From the NCBI RefSeq assembly GCF_020520425.1, contig NC_079488.1, positions 3,573,747 through 3,637,746 of the forward strand: a stretch of DNA of 64,000 nucleotides, written 5' to 3'. The notes beneath the pieces were generated by a model that did not search any database, was not told where the DNA came from, and saw only the letters and a program-made list of their open reading frames with translations. Origin of the DNA: Spinacia oleracea. Taxonomy: Eukaryota; Streptophyta; Magnoliopsida; Caryophyllales; Amaranthaceae. Below, in pieces: positions 21,801 to 33,500 of the stretch (the first letter of the stretch is position 1; every line of letters begins with the position of its first letter). Both the position numbers and the translations under genes were made by a program.

Positions 21801-24202
21801 GTAAGTATTTTTCTTCACTTACTTTTTTCTGGGTTGGTTTTGGTTTTTGATTAATTTCACTTATATGATCACCTGTTTCTTATGAACTGTTGCGGTGTTA
21901 AAGGCGTATACATAAGTTAGTTTGCTCTATTTTGTACTTCGTATATTATTTCTAGGGATGTGTTTCTTATGCACTATTGCGGTGTTAAAGGCGTATACAT
22001 AAGTTAGTTTGAGCTATTTTGTATATTATTTTTTCACTTACTTTTTTCTGGGTTGGTTTTGGTTTTTGATTAATTTCACTTATATGATCACCTGTTTCTT
22101 ATCAACTATTGCGGTGTTAAAGGCGTATACATAAGTTAGTTTGCGCAATTTTGTTGATTATTTCTAGGGATGTGTTATATTATATGGGAGTTGACAGTAT
22201 GTGGTCGACTGTGGATTGCATGTTCACATAGTTGGAGAAACTGTTAAGTTTAAAACAGAGTTACAATAGTAAATGCATCTATTTCTGTATTTACTTTGAG
22301 TTTTATTGTCAACTCTCGGGTCAGTTTGTGGGATTTTTAGTTGTAAAATGTGAAAAACTAATCATGGCGTTTATGGAAGATGAACAAGCTGCCCAAAAAT
22401 TGGAAATCATAAATTTTGAGTAGTCACATATGGTAACCATATGTGATTAGGCTTTTCCACTAGTAAGGATAAGGGTTTCAGCGACGCTTAGTAAGACCTA
22501 TTCCGGTGCTAAAGAGCGTCGTAAAAATTCTCTCGCGTACACATAAACAGTAACACAACTCGAATATAAAAAACGAATGATCATTAATATTGAGAAAAGT
22601 ACATTATAAACCAGTGTAGACTGTACAAGTGTTACCACTTACCACCCCCAAAATATCTAGTACACTTACATTAACTCAGGTGGTGAATGAATACCAGATA
22701 CTGTAGACAAACTAAATCATATTGAAATATAAGTTCCATATATGAAGTCTTTGATAATTCCATGTCTTTAGCTGCCGGAGTCATCCTGTTCATTGTGATT
22801 CTCATCCTCCTTGTAGCTCATGGCTCAAAGTTTGAAGTTTTTAATCTCTTCTAAAATCTTCCCTTTTCCAGTTATAGTGGTGCTTCCGTCGGTAATTCCT
22901 TGTTTTTGCGCTTATCCTTATCCCTGCAAATATAAGAGGCATAGGAATGGGAACTTCAATAAACCTGCACAGTCATAAAAGACCAGGTGTAAACAGCAAA
23001 AAAGCGGACCTTTCAAGCCAAAAGGAAAACATGAAATACACAATTTAAATTGCAAACATGTGCAACATACGTAAGGAAGATTCAAGATGAAAGAAATTGA
23101 ATGAATATCACTGTGATTTTTGCTCACCTTGTATTTTTTCCACTATGAGGTCATTGTTTAGTTCAATGGCATTCCATTGATACAGGGATAAGTAGCTTAT
23201 TGAATGATAGAAGAGCCTATATCTTCATCTTCCTTTAATAACTAGCTCTGTTTCTACAATCATATCAGTTGATACAGAGCTTTCATGTTAAAATAAAATG
23301 AATTATTCTATATTCTATCATGAGTTCCATAAATAAATGAAAGCGGAAAAATAAAGGCCCTACATAAATTTATGAACTATGCAATTCAATCCATATAAGT
23401 TACTGCAGTGATCATTAAACACCACTAGCTAGCTGTTTGGGGCATATATATATGTAGTGATTTTCACACTGAGTAGTCAGAGAAAAGAATAGCTGCATAA
23501 AACAACAAGCTAAGAAACCAAGATAATCTTGAAAAGTGATGGAACAAACACATACATCCCAAATGTGCAATTAGAATGAGTGACTCTAATTTATACACCA
23601 TTATTGTGTTTTCTTGTGGTTGAATTGCTCTGAATTTGAGCTTGTAGTTGTTTCAGATTCACTATAAAAAGTTATTGATTTAACTTGAGCAATTATAAAA
23701 CTATCGATGAAAGTATTAGGTCGATGAGATTGTCTTTCCAATTCAAAGTCAACTAGAAATACTGAAATAGTGTCTTAAAGGGACAAGAATATTATGCATA
23801 TGAACATCCCCCTGATCCAGTTAGTAGCATCTTGTCTTGTTAATTGGAGCAAGATAAACTGTGGGTATGTTAATAATGATATGAACTTGCTAGGTGTGAA
23901 ATACTTTGTTTACGTAAAGTCTGATATATGACTCTGGCCATCTGTTCAGTATACATTGATGTCTCTATTACTTCACCTGTCCGGATTACCTGATTCTAGA
24001 GCGATGCTTAGATTTGATCCTTGAAATATACGGAGTACAAAACCAAAGAATAACTTTCTTATTTGTGTTGGATTCTTGCGATAACTTTATAACTCTCATG
24101 CATTCAAAGAGTCTTTGTAACAAAGATAACTGTTTTGATTCTTTGCCAATGTTTGTGTGGTGGACTGGACTGTGGCTTTAAGTTCATTGTTGTTCTTGAC
24201 AG
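21801..24202 (+). other. Helicase intron 1 with internal duplications
   Basis: The 2.4-kb intron has donor GTAAGT at 21801 and acceptor TTGACAG at 24202. Its first part repeats itself: about 21806-21930 recurs at about 22023-22150, and a shorter copy lies at about 21960-22020 (shared GCGGTGTTAAAGGCGTATAC). No whole gene was seen inside. A weak minus-strand fragment with splice-like borders lies at about 22760-23180. Confidence 0.6.
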
Positions 24203-24476
24203 GTTTTAGAGAAGCTATACAAAGAAAAATGGAGTTCAGAATTTGGTGTGCTGCATCATCATCTCTCCTACAAGGGAATTAGCTAGTCAAATTTTTGGTG
24301 TTCTAAAGTTAGTTGGAAGGCATCATGGCTTTAGTGCCGGTCTTCTAATTGGTGGTCGTAAAGATGTTGATGAAGAGAAGGAACATGTGAATGATTTGAA
24401 TGTTTTGATCTGTACTCCTGGAAGGCTGCTTCAACACATGGATGAAACACCAAATTTTGAATGTTCTCAGCTTCAG

Positions 24477-25658
24477 GTCAACATGATTTTCACATCTTTA
24501 CTGCTTCCTTTCATTTTAGTCGTAATTTTTTTTTTCTCTTCTAGTTGTTTGATCCTCTTTATTAACTGCTAAGAATCAGCTAATTCCCAAGTAATTAACT
24601 AACAAACTAACAGCTGTAATGAGTTTATGAATTAATTGGGCAAAATAAGAAATAACCAAAGTCGGAAATAGGACTGGTTTTTATTAATTGGTGTAACAAT
24701 CAACTTACAACAATTGACTTGCGAAAACAAAACAAAATAATCCCTTACAAGCATTCTCTTCCCTCTTATTATACCTTTGTCTCAAGCTAACTTCCTTGAG
24801 ATTAGTTCTTACATTTATATGAATATCCTAGGAGATGCAATTAGCTATAAAAGCAATATTTGGTATTCGTAAGTAAAGATTCCATATGGTTTTCAATGTA
24901 TGCTAACAAAATCCTACAAGTATTATTTCCTCTTTTTTCTAGATAATGTTGCTTAAAGGGTTATCTAATACGGGCCTTGTTCCTAAATTATCATTTTGGC
25001 TATCTGTAATCTTTGGATGGGAACTCTTCAATTTTTTATGTCTTTTAGTTTATTGAGTTATTCAATGTAACACCACAATGATGCTTCTTTCCAGAACCCT
25101 TTCTTAACATGTAGGCATGTAGCAAAATCAGATGGTTATGACCAGAATCTAAGTGTAGTGCTATTCTGACAAAAAAAAAAAAGGCTTGTAGACAACTTAC
25201 ATATTCCATAGTGCTTGCAACTGTGAGTATAGACAATTACTGTTCCTTTATGTTTTTACCCCTTGGTGTCTAAACTGATCTTGACCCTTGCTCTTCAACA
25301 ATATGACATTTTCAATCATATAAGTGATATTAGTGGAATTCTAGTTCAAAATTTTGGGTTTTTAATTAGTGAAATGTGGAAGGAGAAGAGCTATTCATAG
25401 TTAATGAAGTTGTGTTGAACTGTATACCAACTTTTCTTTTGCTAAACGGTTGATATTGTTCTGATCCGTCTTTACCTTGATGCATGCTCCTCTTGCATCT
25501 GAGTGGATGCTCTTCAACTTTCTAATGAAAACCTAACTTTTAAGTAGTGCTTCATCCTTTAATTGTTTATATATAGCTCATTGCATTACTCTGTATCTAT
25601 CAAAATTTGGCCTTACATGGTGGATATTTGAGGATTTTAATTTTTTCCCCAGGAACAG
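24477..25658 (+). other. Helicase intron 2
   Basis: A 1.2-kb intron. The acceptor was set at AACAG (25658) rather than CCCAG six bases earlier; both keep phase, and the chosen one matches the family better (QLQ then MLVLD). No gene or clear repeat was recognised within it. Confidence 0.5.
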
Positions 25659-26049
25659 ATGTTAGTTCTTGATGCGGCAGACCGAATTCTTGATATAGGG
25701 TTTAAAAATGATGTGAATGCAATCGTATCACAACTTCCAAAGAAAAGACAAACCTTGCTCTTTTCTGCGACACAAACTAAATCAGTTGAGGACCTAGCAA
25801 GGCTCAGCTTAAGAGACCCTGAATATCTTAGTGTCCACGCGGAAGCCATTACTGCTACTCCCATTGGCTTGCAGCAGACTGCTACTGTAGTCCCTCTACA
25901 TCAGAAGTTAGACCTTTTATGGAGTTTTATAAAGTCACATTTGAATTCCAGGATTTTAGTGTTCCTAACTAGTCGCAAACAGGTAATTATTCTCAACTTC
26001 TGATTCAAGGTTTTCGCCTTCTTTGTTTTTTCTTAGACATGTATAGTAT

Positions 26050-26390
26050 AGTATATTCTGAACTTCTGATTCAAGGTTTTCGCGTTCTTTGTTTTTCTTA
26101 GACATGTATGGTTCTACTCTTATTTTTTACTCAGATGTTGATATTATATTTCCCTTGTATGCCACATTACTTTGGCTAAACTCCCTAATGGTCACTTTCG
26201 TATGAAGGTAGAGTTTGTTTCTGATTCAAGGTTTTCGCGTTCTTTGTTTTTTCTTAGACATGTATAGTTCTAAACTTATTTTTTACTCAGATTTTGATAT
26301 TATATTTCCCTTGTATGCCACATTACTTTGGTTGAACTCTCTCCCTAATGGTCCTTTTACTTTTGTATGAAGGTAGAGTTTGTTTTTGAG
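26050..26390 (+). repeat. Tandem duplication across helicase intron 3 and exon 4 border
   Basis: A unit of about 165 bp is present twice. The upstream copy carries a second version of the exon 4 acceptor and first exon bases: TATGAAGGTAGAGTTTGTTT at about 26201-26220, against the true border at 26372/26373. The upstream site is a decoy acceptor. Confidence 0.75.
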
Positions 26391-26564
26391 GCCTTCAAAA
26401 AACTGCGCCCAGGAATTCCGCTGAAGTGTTTACATGGAAAGATGAATCAGGAGAGAAGGTTAAGAACATATTCTAAGTTGAGTGAGAAACGTTTTGTTTT
26501 ATTCTCAACCGATGTGAGTTCAAGAGGTCTTGATTTTGATAAATCATTTGACTGGGTTGTTCAG

Positions 26565-26701
26565 GTGAGTCTTGATTTTGAGTAATTCAGTTAAATATTG
26601 AGATTAGGCATTACTCATTAGGGTTTAGGTCTTGATTTTGAGTAATTCAGTTAAATATTGAGATTAGGCGCTCAACTAATTCAGTCTATTCTATTCCTTA
26701 G
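26565..26701 (+). repeat. Short tandem duplication in helicase intron 4
   Basis: TCTTGATTTTGAGTAATTCA and the following bases through GAGATTAGGC occur twice, about 60 bp apart, and fill most of this 137-bp intron. The first copy begins right at the donor. Confidence 0.7.
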
Positions 26702-26955
26702 ATGGATTGTCCATCAGATGTTGCAACTTACATACACAGAGTTGGCCGCACTGCGCGATACACTGCTCGTGGGAAAGCTATTTTATTTGTGGAGCCATCA
26801 GAAAGAAAAATGCTTAAAAAATTAAAAAAGGCAAAAATTCCAATAATTGCAAAAACGGTAATCTTCTTTAGACATACTTCTTTGTTCTAGTCTCTGTGTA
26901 GACATACTTAGGTAACTGTTACTCACTCAGATGTTCTGAGACATGTTACATAATA

Positions 26956-27240
26956 CTACCTCCGTTTCAAAATGATCTTTACACCTTCCGTTTTAGTCCG
27001 TTTCATAATGTTCTTTACACTTTGCTTTATTCTATTTTTGGACATGAAAATTTACTACCTTACCGCTTCTTACCCCGCAATATTTACAATTTTCCATTCA
27101 CTTTTATTTTATTCATTTTTCTCTTACACTTGCCTACCTTTTTACACATTTCACTTATCCATATTTTATTATATTCAACCAACTTTTCTAGTTTTGTCTT
27201 AAAATTTGTGCCAATAGTAACTGTAAAGATATTTATGACA
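26956..27240 (+). mobile_element. Stowaway-like MITE in helicase intron 5
   Basis: Begins CTACCTCCGTTTCAAAATGA after a TA, and ends in the complementary motif TGTAAAGATATTTATGACAT before TATA. A second copy in opposite orientation lies at about 55871-56159; the two can be aligned along their whole length. CTCCGTTTC-type ends and TA flanks fit Stowaway (Tc1/mariner) MITEs. Confidence 0.7.
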
Positions 27241-27622
27241 TATATATGCTTTCTGTTTAAACTTGCAGATAAACAAAGAGAAAATGCAGTCTGTTTCTCC
27301 TCTGTTAGCTTCTATACTAGTGAAGTATCCTGATATGCAAAAATTGGGTCGAAGAGCGTTCATAACATATCTAAAGGCTGTGTGTAAAGAAAAAGATAAA
27401 CAAGTTTTTGATGTGATGAAACTTGGGATTCATGATTTCTCGGCATCATTAGGTTTACCAGTGACGCCAAAAATTCGTTTCCCAAAACAGAAAATCGCAG
27501 GCAAAAGTTGTTCAAAACGAAGTCGAACTGTGGAAATCGCAGACAATTCTGCTGCTGAAAATTTGTTGGAAACTCCAAACACAAAGAGTAGTGAAATTCA
27601 AGTGTTTCTTTCAAGGCTCTAA

Positions 27623-27798
27623 GGGATGGTTAGTCTTGGTTTGTTTTATGAAATTTTGGTAGATTATATATAGTGTACATGCAGTTTTGCTATATTATAC
27701 TGTTATCTTATTATATGGCTGAGGATATTTGAATGAAATTTTGTTTAAATCAATGAATGAGAATTTGGTGTACATGCAATCCCACTTGTTTTACTTAT
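27623..27798 (+). other. 3' flank of the helicase gene
   Basis: AT-rich, no coding frame. It probably contains the helicase 3' untranslated region. Confidence 0.4.
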
Positions 27799-28370
27799 TA
27801 AAATATCGGCAAATTTGTTAAAAAGGACCTTTTATAATCCAAATTTTGCGAGAAAGGACCTTATATAATTTTTTTTGTGAAATAACACACCTTAATGCAA
27901 TTTTTTTGCGAGAAATGACCTTATATAATTTTTTTTTTGTGAAATCAACATTAATGTAATTTTTTTTGCGTAAGACAACCAAAAGTAAATTTCCGGCATT
28001 GACTGAGCTTTTCCGACCATTGACTTGCACGTGAGAAGCACGTGTGACATTATTTTGCTAATCACACCCAATTTTCCTCCAAAATTCTAAGCTTTAAAAC
28101 CTAAAGTTGAAAAAAAAACCCGAAATAAAATCAAATTTGAACATTCAAGAGTCGGGAAAATCATTGTCTTTAGCCAACGTAAGCCACACGTGCTGCTCAC
28201 GTGCAAGTTAATGGCCGGAAAAGCTCAGTCAATGCCGGAAACTTCCCTTAGGTTCTTTCTCGCAAAAAAAATTACTTTAAGGTGTATTTTCACAAAAAAA
28301 TTATATAAGGTCCTTTCTCGCAAAATTTGAGTTATAAAAGGTCCTTTTTGGCAAATTTGCCTAAAATATC
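27799..28370. mobile_element. Fold-back Mutator-type MITE with 9-bp duplication
   Basis: The element 27808-28361 (554 bp) starts GGCAAATTTG and ends CAAATTTGCC. Its two halves are long imperfect inverted repeats (AAGGACCTTTTATAA, GCGAGAAAGGACC, TTTCCGGCATTGACTGAGC). It is flanked by TAAAATATC at 27799-27807 and 28362-28370. It has no coding capacity. The 9-bp duplication points to mobilisation by a Mutator-family transposase. Confidence 0.85.
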
Positions 28371-28527
28371 TCTCAACCCCACTTGCTTTATTACTTTATT
28401 TCATTCAATTCTTTTTCTTAATACCCGTGCCCGGCCAAGTGTACCCCTTAAATAAATACGGAGGGAGTACCTTTCTTCCAACATGCTTAAAACTGGTGCT
28501 GTATTATTGTTTGTTTTATGCTCATTG

Positions 28528-28685
28528 TAAAATATAGGACTATAGGAGACGAATTATGTTAACAGGAAATAATACAAAGTAAAATATAGGACTATGGGAG
28601 ATAAATTATGTTAACAGGAAATAATACAAAGTAAAATATTGGACTAAACTGGAGATAAATTATGTTAACTGGAAATAATACAAAG
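28528..28685. repeat. 52-bp tandem repeat, three copies
   Basis: Three successive units begin TAAAATATAGGACTA (or TAAAATATTGGACTA) and end GGAAATAATACAAAG. They differ by a few bases. No coding value. Confidence 0.85.
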
Positions 28686-28988
28686 TAACATAAGACACTA
28701 TGGGGGCGTTTGGTTCGCGCTGGGTAAACGAAATGGAATGCAGAAAGGGAATCAAAGAGAAAGGAATTGAATGACCCTGATTCCCCCTACCTGTTTGGGT
28801 ATGTCCCAGAAACGGAATGGAATACACTGATTTCCTTTGTGGTTGTTTGGTTCAAAGCAGGGAATCAAATGTATTTTTTTTTCTAAACATGTATTTATGA
28901 ATAACATATTTAAAATATAAATATAATATAATTAAATTTAGGAACTGGTCAAAAAATCAACCAACAAACAAACCCACAAATTAAAATA

Positions 28989-29250
28989 TGTTGAGAAACA
29001 AAGTATGAATGCCCACAAAAGTTGAATACATTCCACTCCTTCATTTAATGCTTCTCTTAAATTTCTTTCACCTATGTATAGGGGAGACATGTAGGTGTTG
29101 CAATATTTGACTATAGTACCTAAGAGTATAGTAAAACTTGCACTATAAATAGAGGGGAATGCAAAAGAGCAAACCCGGTAGAAAAACTTCCACTAGTTAT
29201 TGCTTGTAATTTACTTGCAAAATTATCTGTTTTCATCTCACTTCATAACA
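28989..29250 (+). repeat. 5' LTR of copia element C
   Basis: 262 bp, TG to CA. It contains a TATAAATAGAGG promoter-like box at about 29144. It is followed by a primer-binding site CGTTATCAGCACC at 29251. Confidence 0.9.
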
Positions 29251-30524
29251 CGTTATCAGCACCAATTTTCCTCAGGTATATTTTTTACCTGTTACTCAAA
29301 ATTTTTATAAAATGTAGTATATATTCTTAACAAAATATTTTGAGGAGTATGCTCTATAGTTGCCCATATTTGGGATCCTCTATATCAGAAACTCTAAACA
29401 CCCGTTTTAATCATAAAAGAGAGTTCACATTGTTACCGGTATTATGATCAACTTGGTAAAAGGAGAATATGCTTGTGTACTACATTTATGACACTTGGTT
29501 GTTGTTTTTTTTCTCATTCATGCATAGTTGTATATATGCATTCTTACGTACTACCTGCATGCATAGTAATATTAGTCATGCATTATCATTACATATATAT
29601 ATATACTATTCCTCTGCATGCCTACATGCATATAGCTAGACTATACTTAAAATAAAATAAAATTTTTGGTAAAAACGATATAGCCTTTATTTTCAACTAC
29701 ATCTTTATTTTTGTTTTTCGAACCCACGATCTCTTAAACAGACTAGGGTTCTCGGACCATTACGGCTTGCATCCCGGGGGATATCTTTTTACCATTTTAA
29801 TTCTATATATCCATTATTTCTTTTCAAATCCACAGTGATATTTTTTTTGTAGTAAGTAATAAAACTATTAACCTCTTTAGACTATAATATACCAGTTTAC
29901 TGTAACAAATTGTATAATACAATCATGATTTATCCCCTATAAAAGGGGGATTACCTGTCCCATTTTCACCACACAACATCTTATCTCCTTCTTACTTTTT
30001 ATCCAAAATCACACAAAATTTTCCTCCTCCAATTTTCCGATCAAATATGTTTCCGGCCGGCAACCCCGACCCTCCACACGTCTTCACCTTCGAGGAAGAT
30101 TTAAGAAAATTAAAACAATATTTTGTTTTAATGATGGCCTTAGTAGTCCTTCTTATGGCATTAATGATTTTCATAATTTTCAACAAATGAAGATCTCCAT
30201 TTTTTTGTTTATTTCCGGCAAGTAAGAACAAAATGCATAATTTTTGTAGTACTTCATTCTCCATTTTGATGTATTAATTGCATTTTGTCGCATTTTTTGT
30301 TTAAACCATATGTATAATATTATTATTATTAATATTATCATTATTTTTTTTCGCCTTTAATTAACGTCATTACCATGAATTATTTGATTTATTTATGTGG
30401 GATTCATAATAATAAACTAAGGGGGTGAAGAAAACATAAAATTTTAATAGTTGATTATTATGAATATGATTAATTAATTATAATCTTGATTACTAAGTTT
30501 AATGATTGTTTGATTGTAGTTAAA

Positions 30525-33500
30525 ATGGGAGATTTGATGAAAAGACAATTCAATGTGCTAGAATTGTCTGGGCACAATTTTCTGGAATGGACTGTTGATG
30601 CACAGATGAACTTAAAGGCCCAAGGACTGGATCATACCATAAAAGATATAATGGTTCCATGCACCACAGAAATCAAAACTGCCACCAAGCAGGAAAAGGC
30701 CAAAGCCACAGTCCTCATAAGGCATCATTTACATGATAGCCTGAAAACTGAATATCTGATGGTGGAGAATCCCAAAGAGTTGTGGGATAGTCTTAAAGAA
30801 AGATATGGACACCATAAAAGGGTGCTCCTGCCAAAGGCTCAATTTGACTGGACTAATCTGAGGTTCCAGGATTTTAAATGTGTTAGTGAATATAATTCCA
30901 CGTTATTCAAAATTGTATCATTGCTGAGATACTGTGATCAAGCGGTCACAGAAGATCAAATGATAGAGAAAACCCTATCCACCTTTCATGCGAATAATAT
31001 TCTATTGCAACAGCAATACCGAGAGAGGGGCTTTAAGAGATATTCTGAGCTGATTTCTCTAGTGTTGGTTGCTGAACAGAATAATGATCTTCTGTTAAAG
31101 AACCATAATCTTAGACCAACTGGGTCTATGGAATTCAATGAAGCGAATGCCGTTGAAGCTCAAACCCACCTGAGGCAAATGTTGCCCATAGAGGTGGACG
31201 TGGAAGATTTAACCACCGCGGTAGAGGACGCGGAAACCACCGTGGCCGTGGTCGTGGCAGGGGTTATCTGGGCCCTAGAAATAATAATCACAAAGGGCAT
31301 CAACAAGGAAATCAAAAGCACACCCCCTCAAAAGAGAAAGACACATGTTTTAGATGTGGCATGACTGGCCATTGGGGGAAAACATGCCGTACTGCAAAAT
31401 ATTTGGTAGATCTGTACCAAGCCTCCATAAAAGGCAAAGGAAAAGTTGTTGAGGCAAATTACGTAGATGAGGAAAATCCCTCAGGGCCAAGCTTTGATGT
31501 ATCTGATTTCTTCAATGATAACCCTGACAGTGGCAATGATCTGATATTTGGGGATAATAGTAACATATAAATACCCCATCTAAACTATGTCATGTATCGT
31601 TTTTATATATTTTCTTATGTATTTTTCGATTACCTTGTTATGAATTTCTAATTTTCATGAATAAAGTATGTTATTATAATCGTTTCTCTAAACTAATTGC
31701 ATATTTATTTATGAAGATATGAATCTACCTGAAGTTGATTCCACGTACCAATGTCTTCTGGACAGTGCAGCAACACATACTATCTTAAAGGATAGGAAGT
31801 ATTTTTCAAAACTAACAATGTACCAAGCAAATGTCAATACAATTTCCGGGACAGCAAAGCTAATAGAAGGATCCGGAAAAGCTTGCATTGTGCTCACAAA
31901 TGGAACAAAATTGACTATTAATGACGCTTTATATTCGAGTAAATCTCGAAGAAATCTCTTAAGTTTCAAAGATGTGCGTCAATGGATATCATCTAGAAAC
32001 AATGATAGTGGATCAAAAAGAATATTTATGCCTCACGGCAGAAAAATGTGGCAAGAAACATATTTATGAGAAATTGCCAGCATACTCTTCAGGGCTATAT
32101 CGTATGGATATACGGGCAATTGAAATAAATATGATATCTAACAAGAAGTTAGATAACAAGAATTTGCTTACATTATGGCATGACCGTTTCGGTCATCCTG
32201 GAACAGGAATGATGCACAAGATTGTAGCAAATTCAATCGGGCATTCAATAAGGAATGTTAAAATACCCCGATCAAATGAATTGACATGCTCTGCATGCTC
32301 GCTTGGCAAACTGATTATAAGGCCATCCAAAAACAAAATTGCCACTGAATCTCCATCATTTTTAGAAAGAATTCAGGGAGACATCTGCGGGCCAATTAAT
32401 CCTGCAAGTGGACCATTCAGATATTTTATGGTATTGATCGATGCTTCAACACGATGGTCACATGTGAGTCTCTTGTCAAGTAGAAATGTTGCATTTGCAA
32501 TTCTACTTGCCCAGATCACCAAATTACGAAATCAATTCCCAGACCACACAATAAAGAAAATAAGACTCGACAATGCTGGGGAATTTACATCCCAAACTTT
32601 TAACGATTACTGCATGTCGATTGGGATTGTTGTTGAACATCCAGTGGCTCATGTACATACAAAAAATGGTCTCGCTGAGTCACTGATCAAGAGGCTACAA
32701 TGGATTGCAAGACCATTGTTAATGCAATCAAAATTACCATCATCTGCTTGGGGCCATGCTATTTTACACGCGGCAGCATTAATAAGATTGAGACCGACAG
32801 CTTATCATGAGTTCTCACCTCTACAGTTGGTATATGGTCGAGAACCAAATGTCTCACATCTAAAAATATTTGGTTGTGCCGTGTATGTTCCCATTGCTCC
32901 ACCCCAACGCACAAAAATGGGTCCACAAAGAAGGCTGGGAATTTATGTTGGGTATGAGTCCCCATCCATAATTAGATACCTTGAGCCAATGACTGACGAT
33001 TTATTTAAGGCAAGGTTTGCTGACTGTCATTTTAATGAGTCAGTATTCCCAGCCTTAGGGGGAGAGAAAGTGGACCCACGGAAAAAGGAGATTGAAATCA
33101 TATGGAACGCAACACAACTATCAATATTTGATCCACGAACAAATTCATGTGAACAAGAAGTCAAGAAAATTGTTCATTTACAAAGTGTTGCAAATCAATT
33201 GCCTGATGCATTCACGGATACAAAGAAAGTGACAAAGTCACATATTCCAGCAGAGAATGCACATTCACGCATTGAAATTCCCACTGATAATAAGGCCATT
33301 GAAAATGAGTCTATGGCACGACGAAAACGTGGAAGGCCATTTGGTTCAAAAGATTCTAAGCCAAGAAAAGTAAAGAGGCCTGATGGAGTAACAAATGAAA
33401 TCAATATTGATCCTACAAAAGAAGGTCATGAAAGACCAAATGAAGAGGAAAACATTGATAAAGATGATCCTCCTAAAGAGGAGGAAGAAAAACATAAAGA

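Larger units (their letters stand above)
21519..27622 (+). pseudogene. RH32: Degenerate DEAD-box RNA helicase of the RH32/Dbp4 group
   Basis: The family (DDX10/Dbp4) unwinds pre-rRNA structures in the nucleolus. Coding exons read as 21519-21800, 24203-24476, 25659-25982, 26373-26564, 26702-26857 and 27269-27622. The start is the ATG at 21519; the open frame extends a little upstream without ATG. Visible: Q motif (TDFQRAS), motif I AQTGSGKT, motif Ia PTRELAS, CTPGRLLQH, SAT, STDVSSRGLDF and HRVGRTAR. Defects: motif II is DAAD instead of DEAD (glutamate needed for ATP hydrolysis lost); exon 2 is 274 nt, not a multiple of three, with the frame change between EFG and CCIIISPTREL; and the C-terminus stops after about 117 codons of the last exon, leaving roughly 525 residues against about 740 in the family. 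A cryptic acceptor ending at 24239 would keep frame while removing about 12 residues. Probably a decaying paralogue. Confidence 0.8.

Noticed and set aside
26972-27333. Two plus-strand frames in helicase intron 5
   Set aside because: Hydrophobic peptides translated from a Stowaway MITE; a similar frame appears in the second MITE copy.
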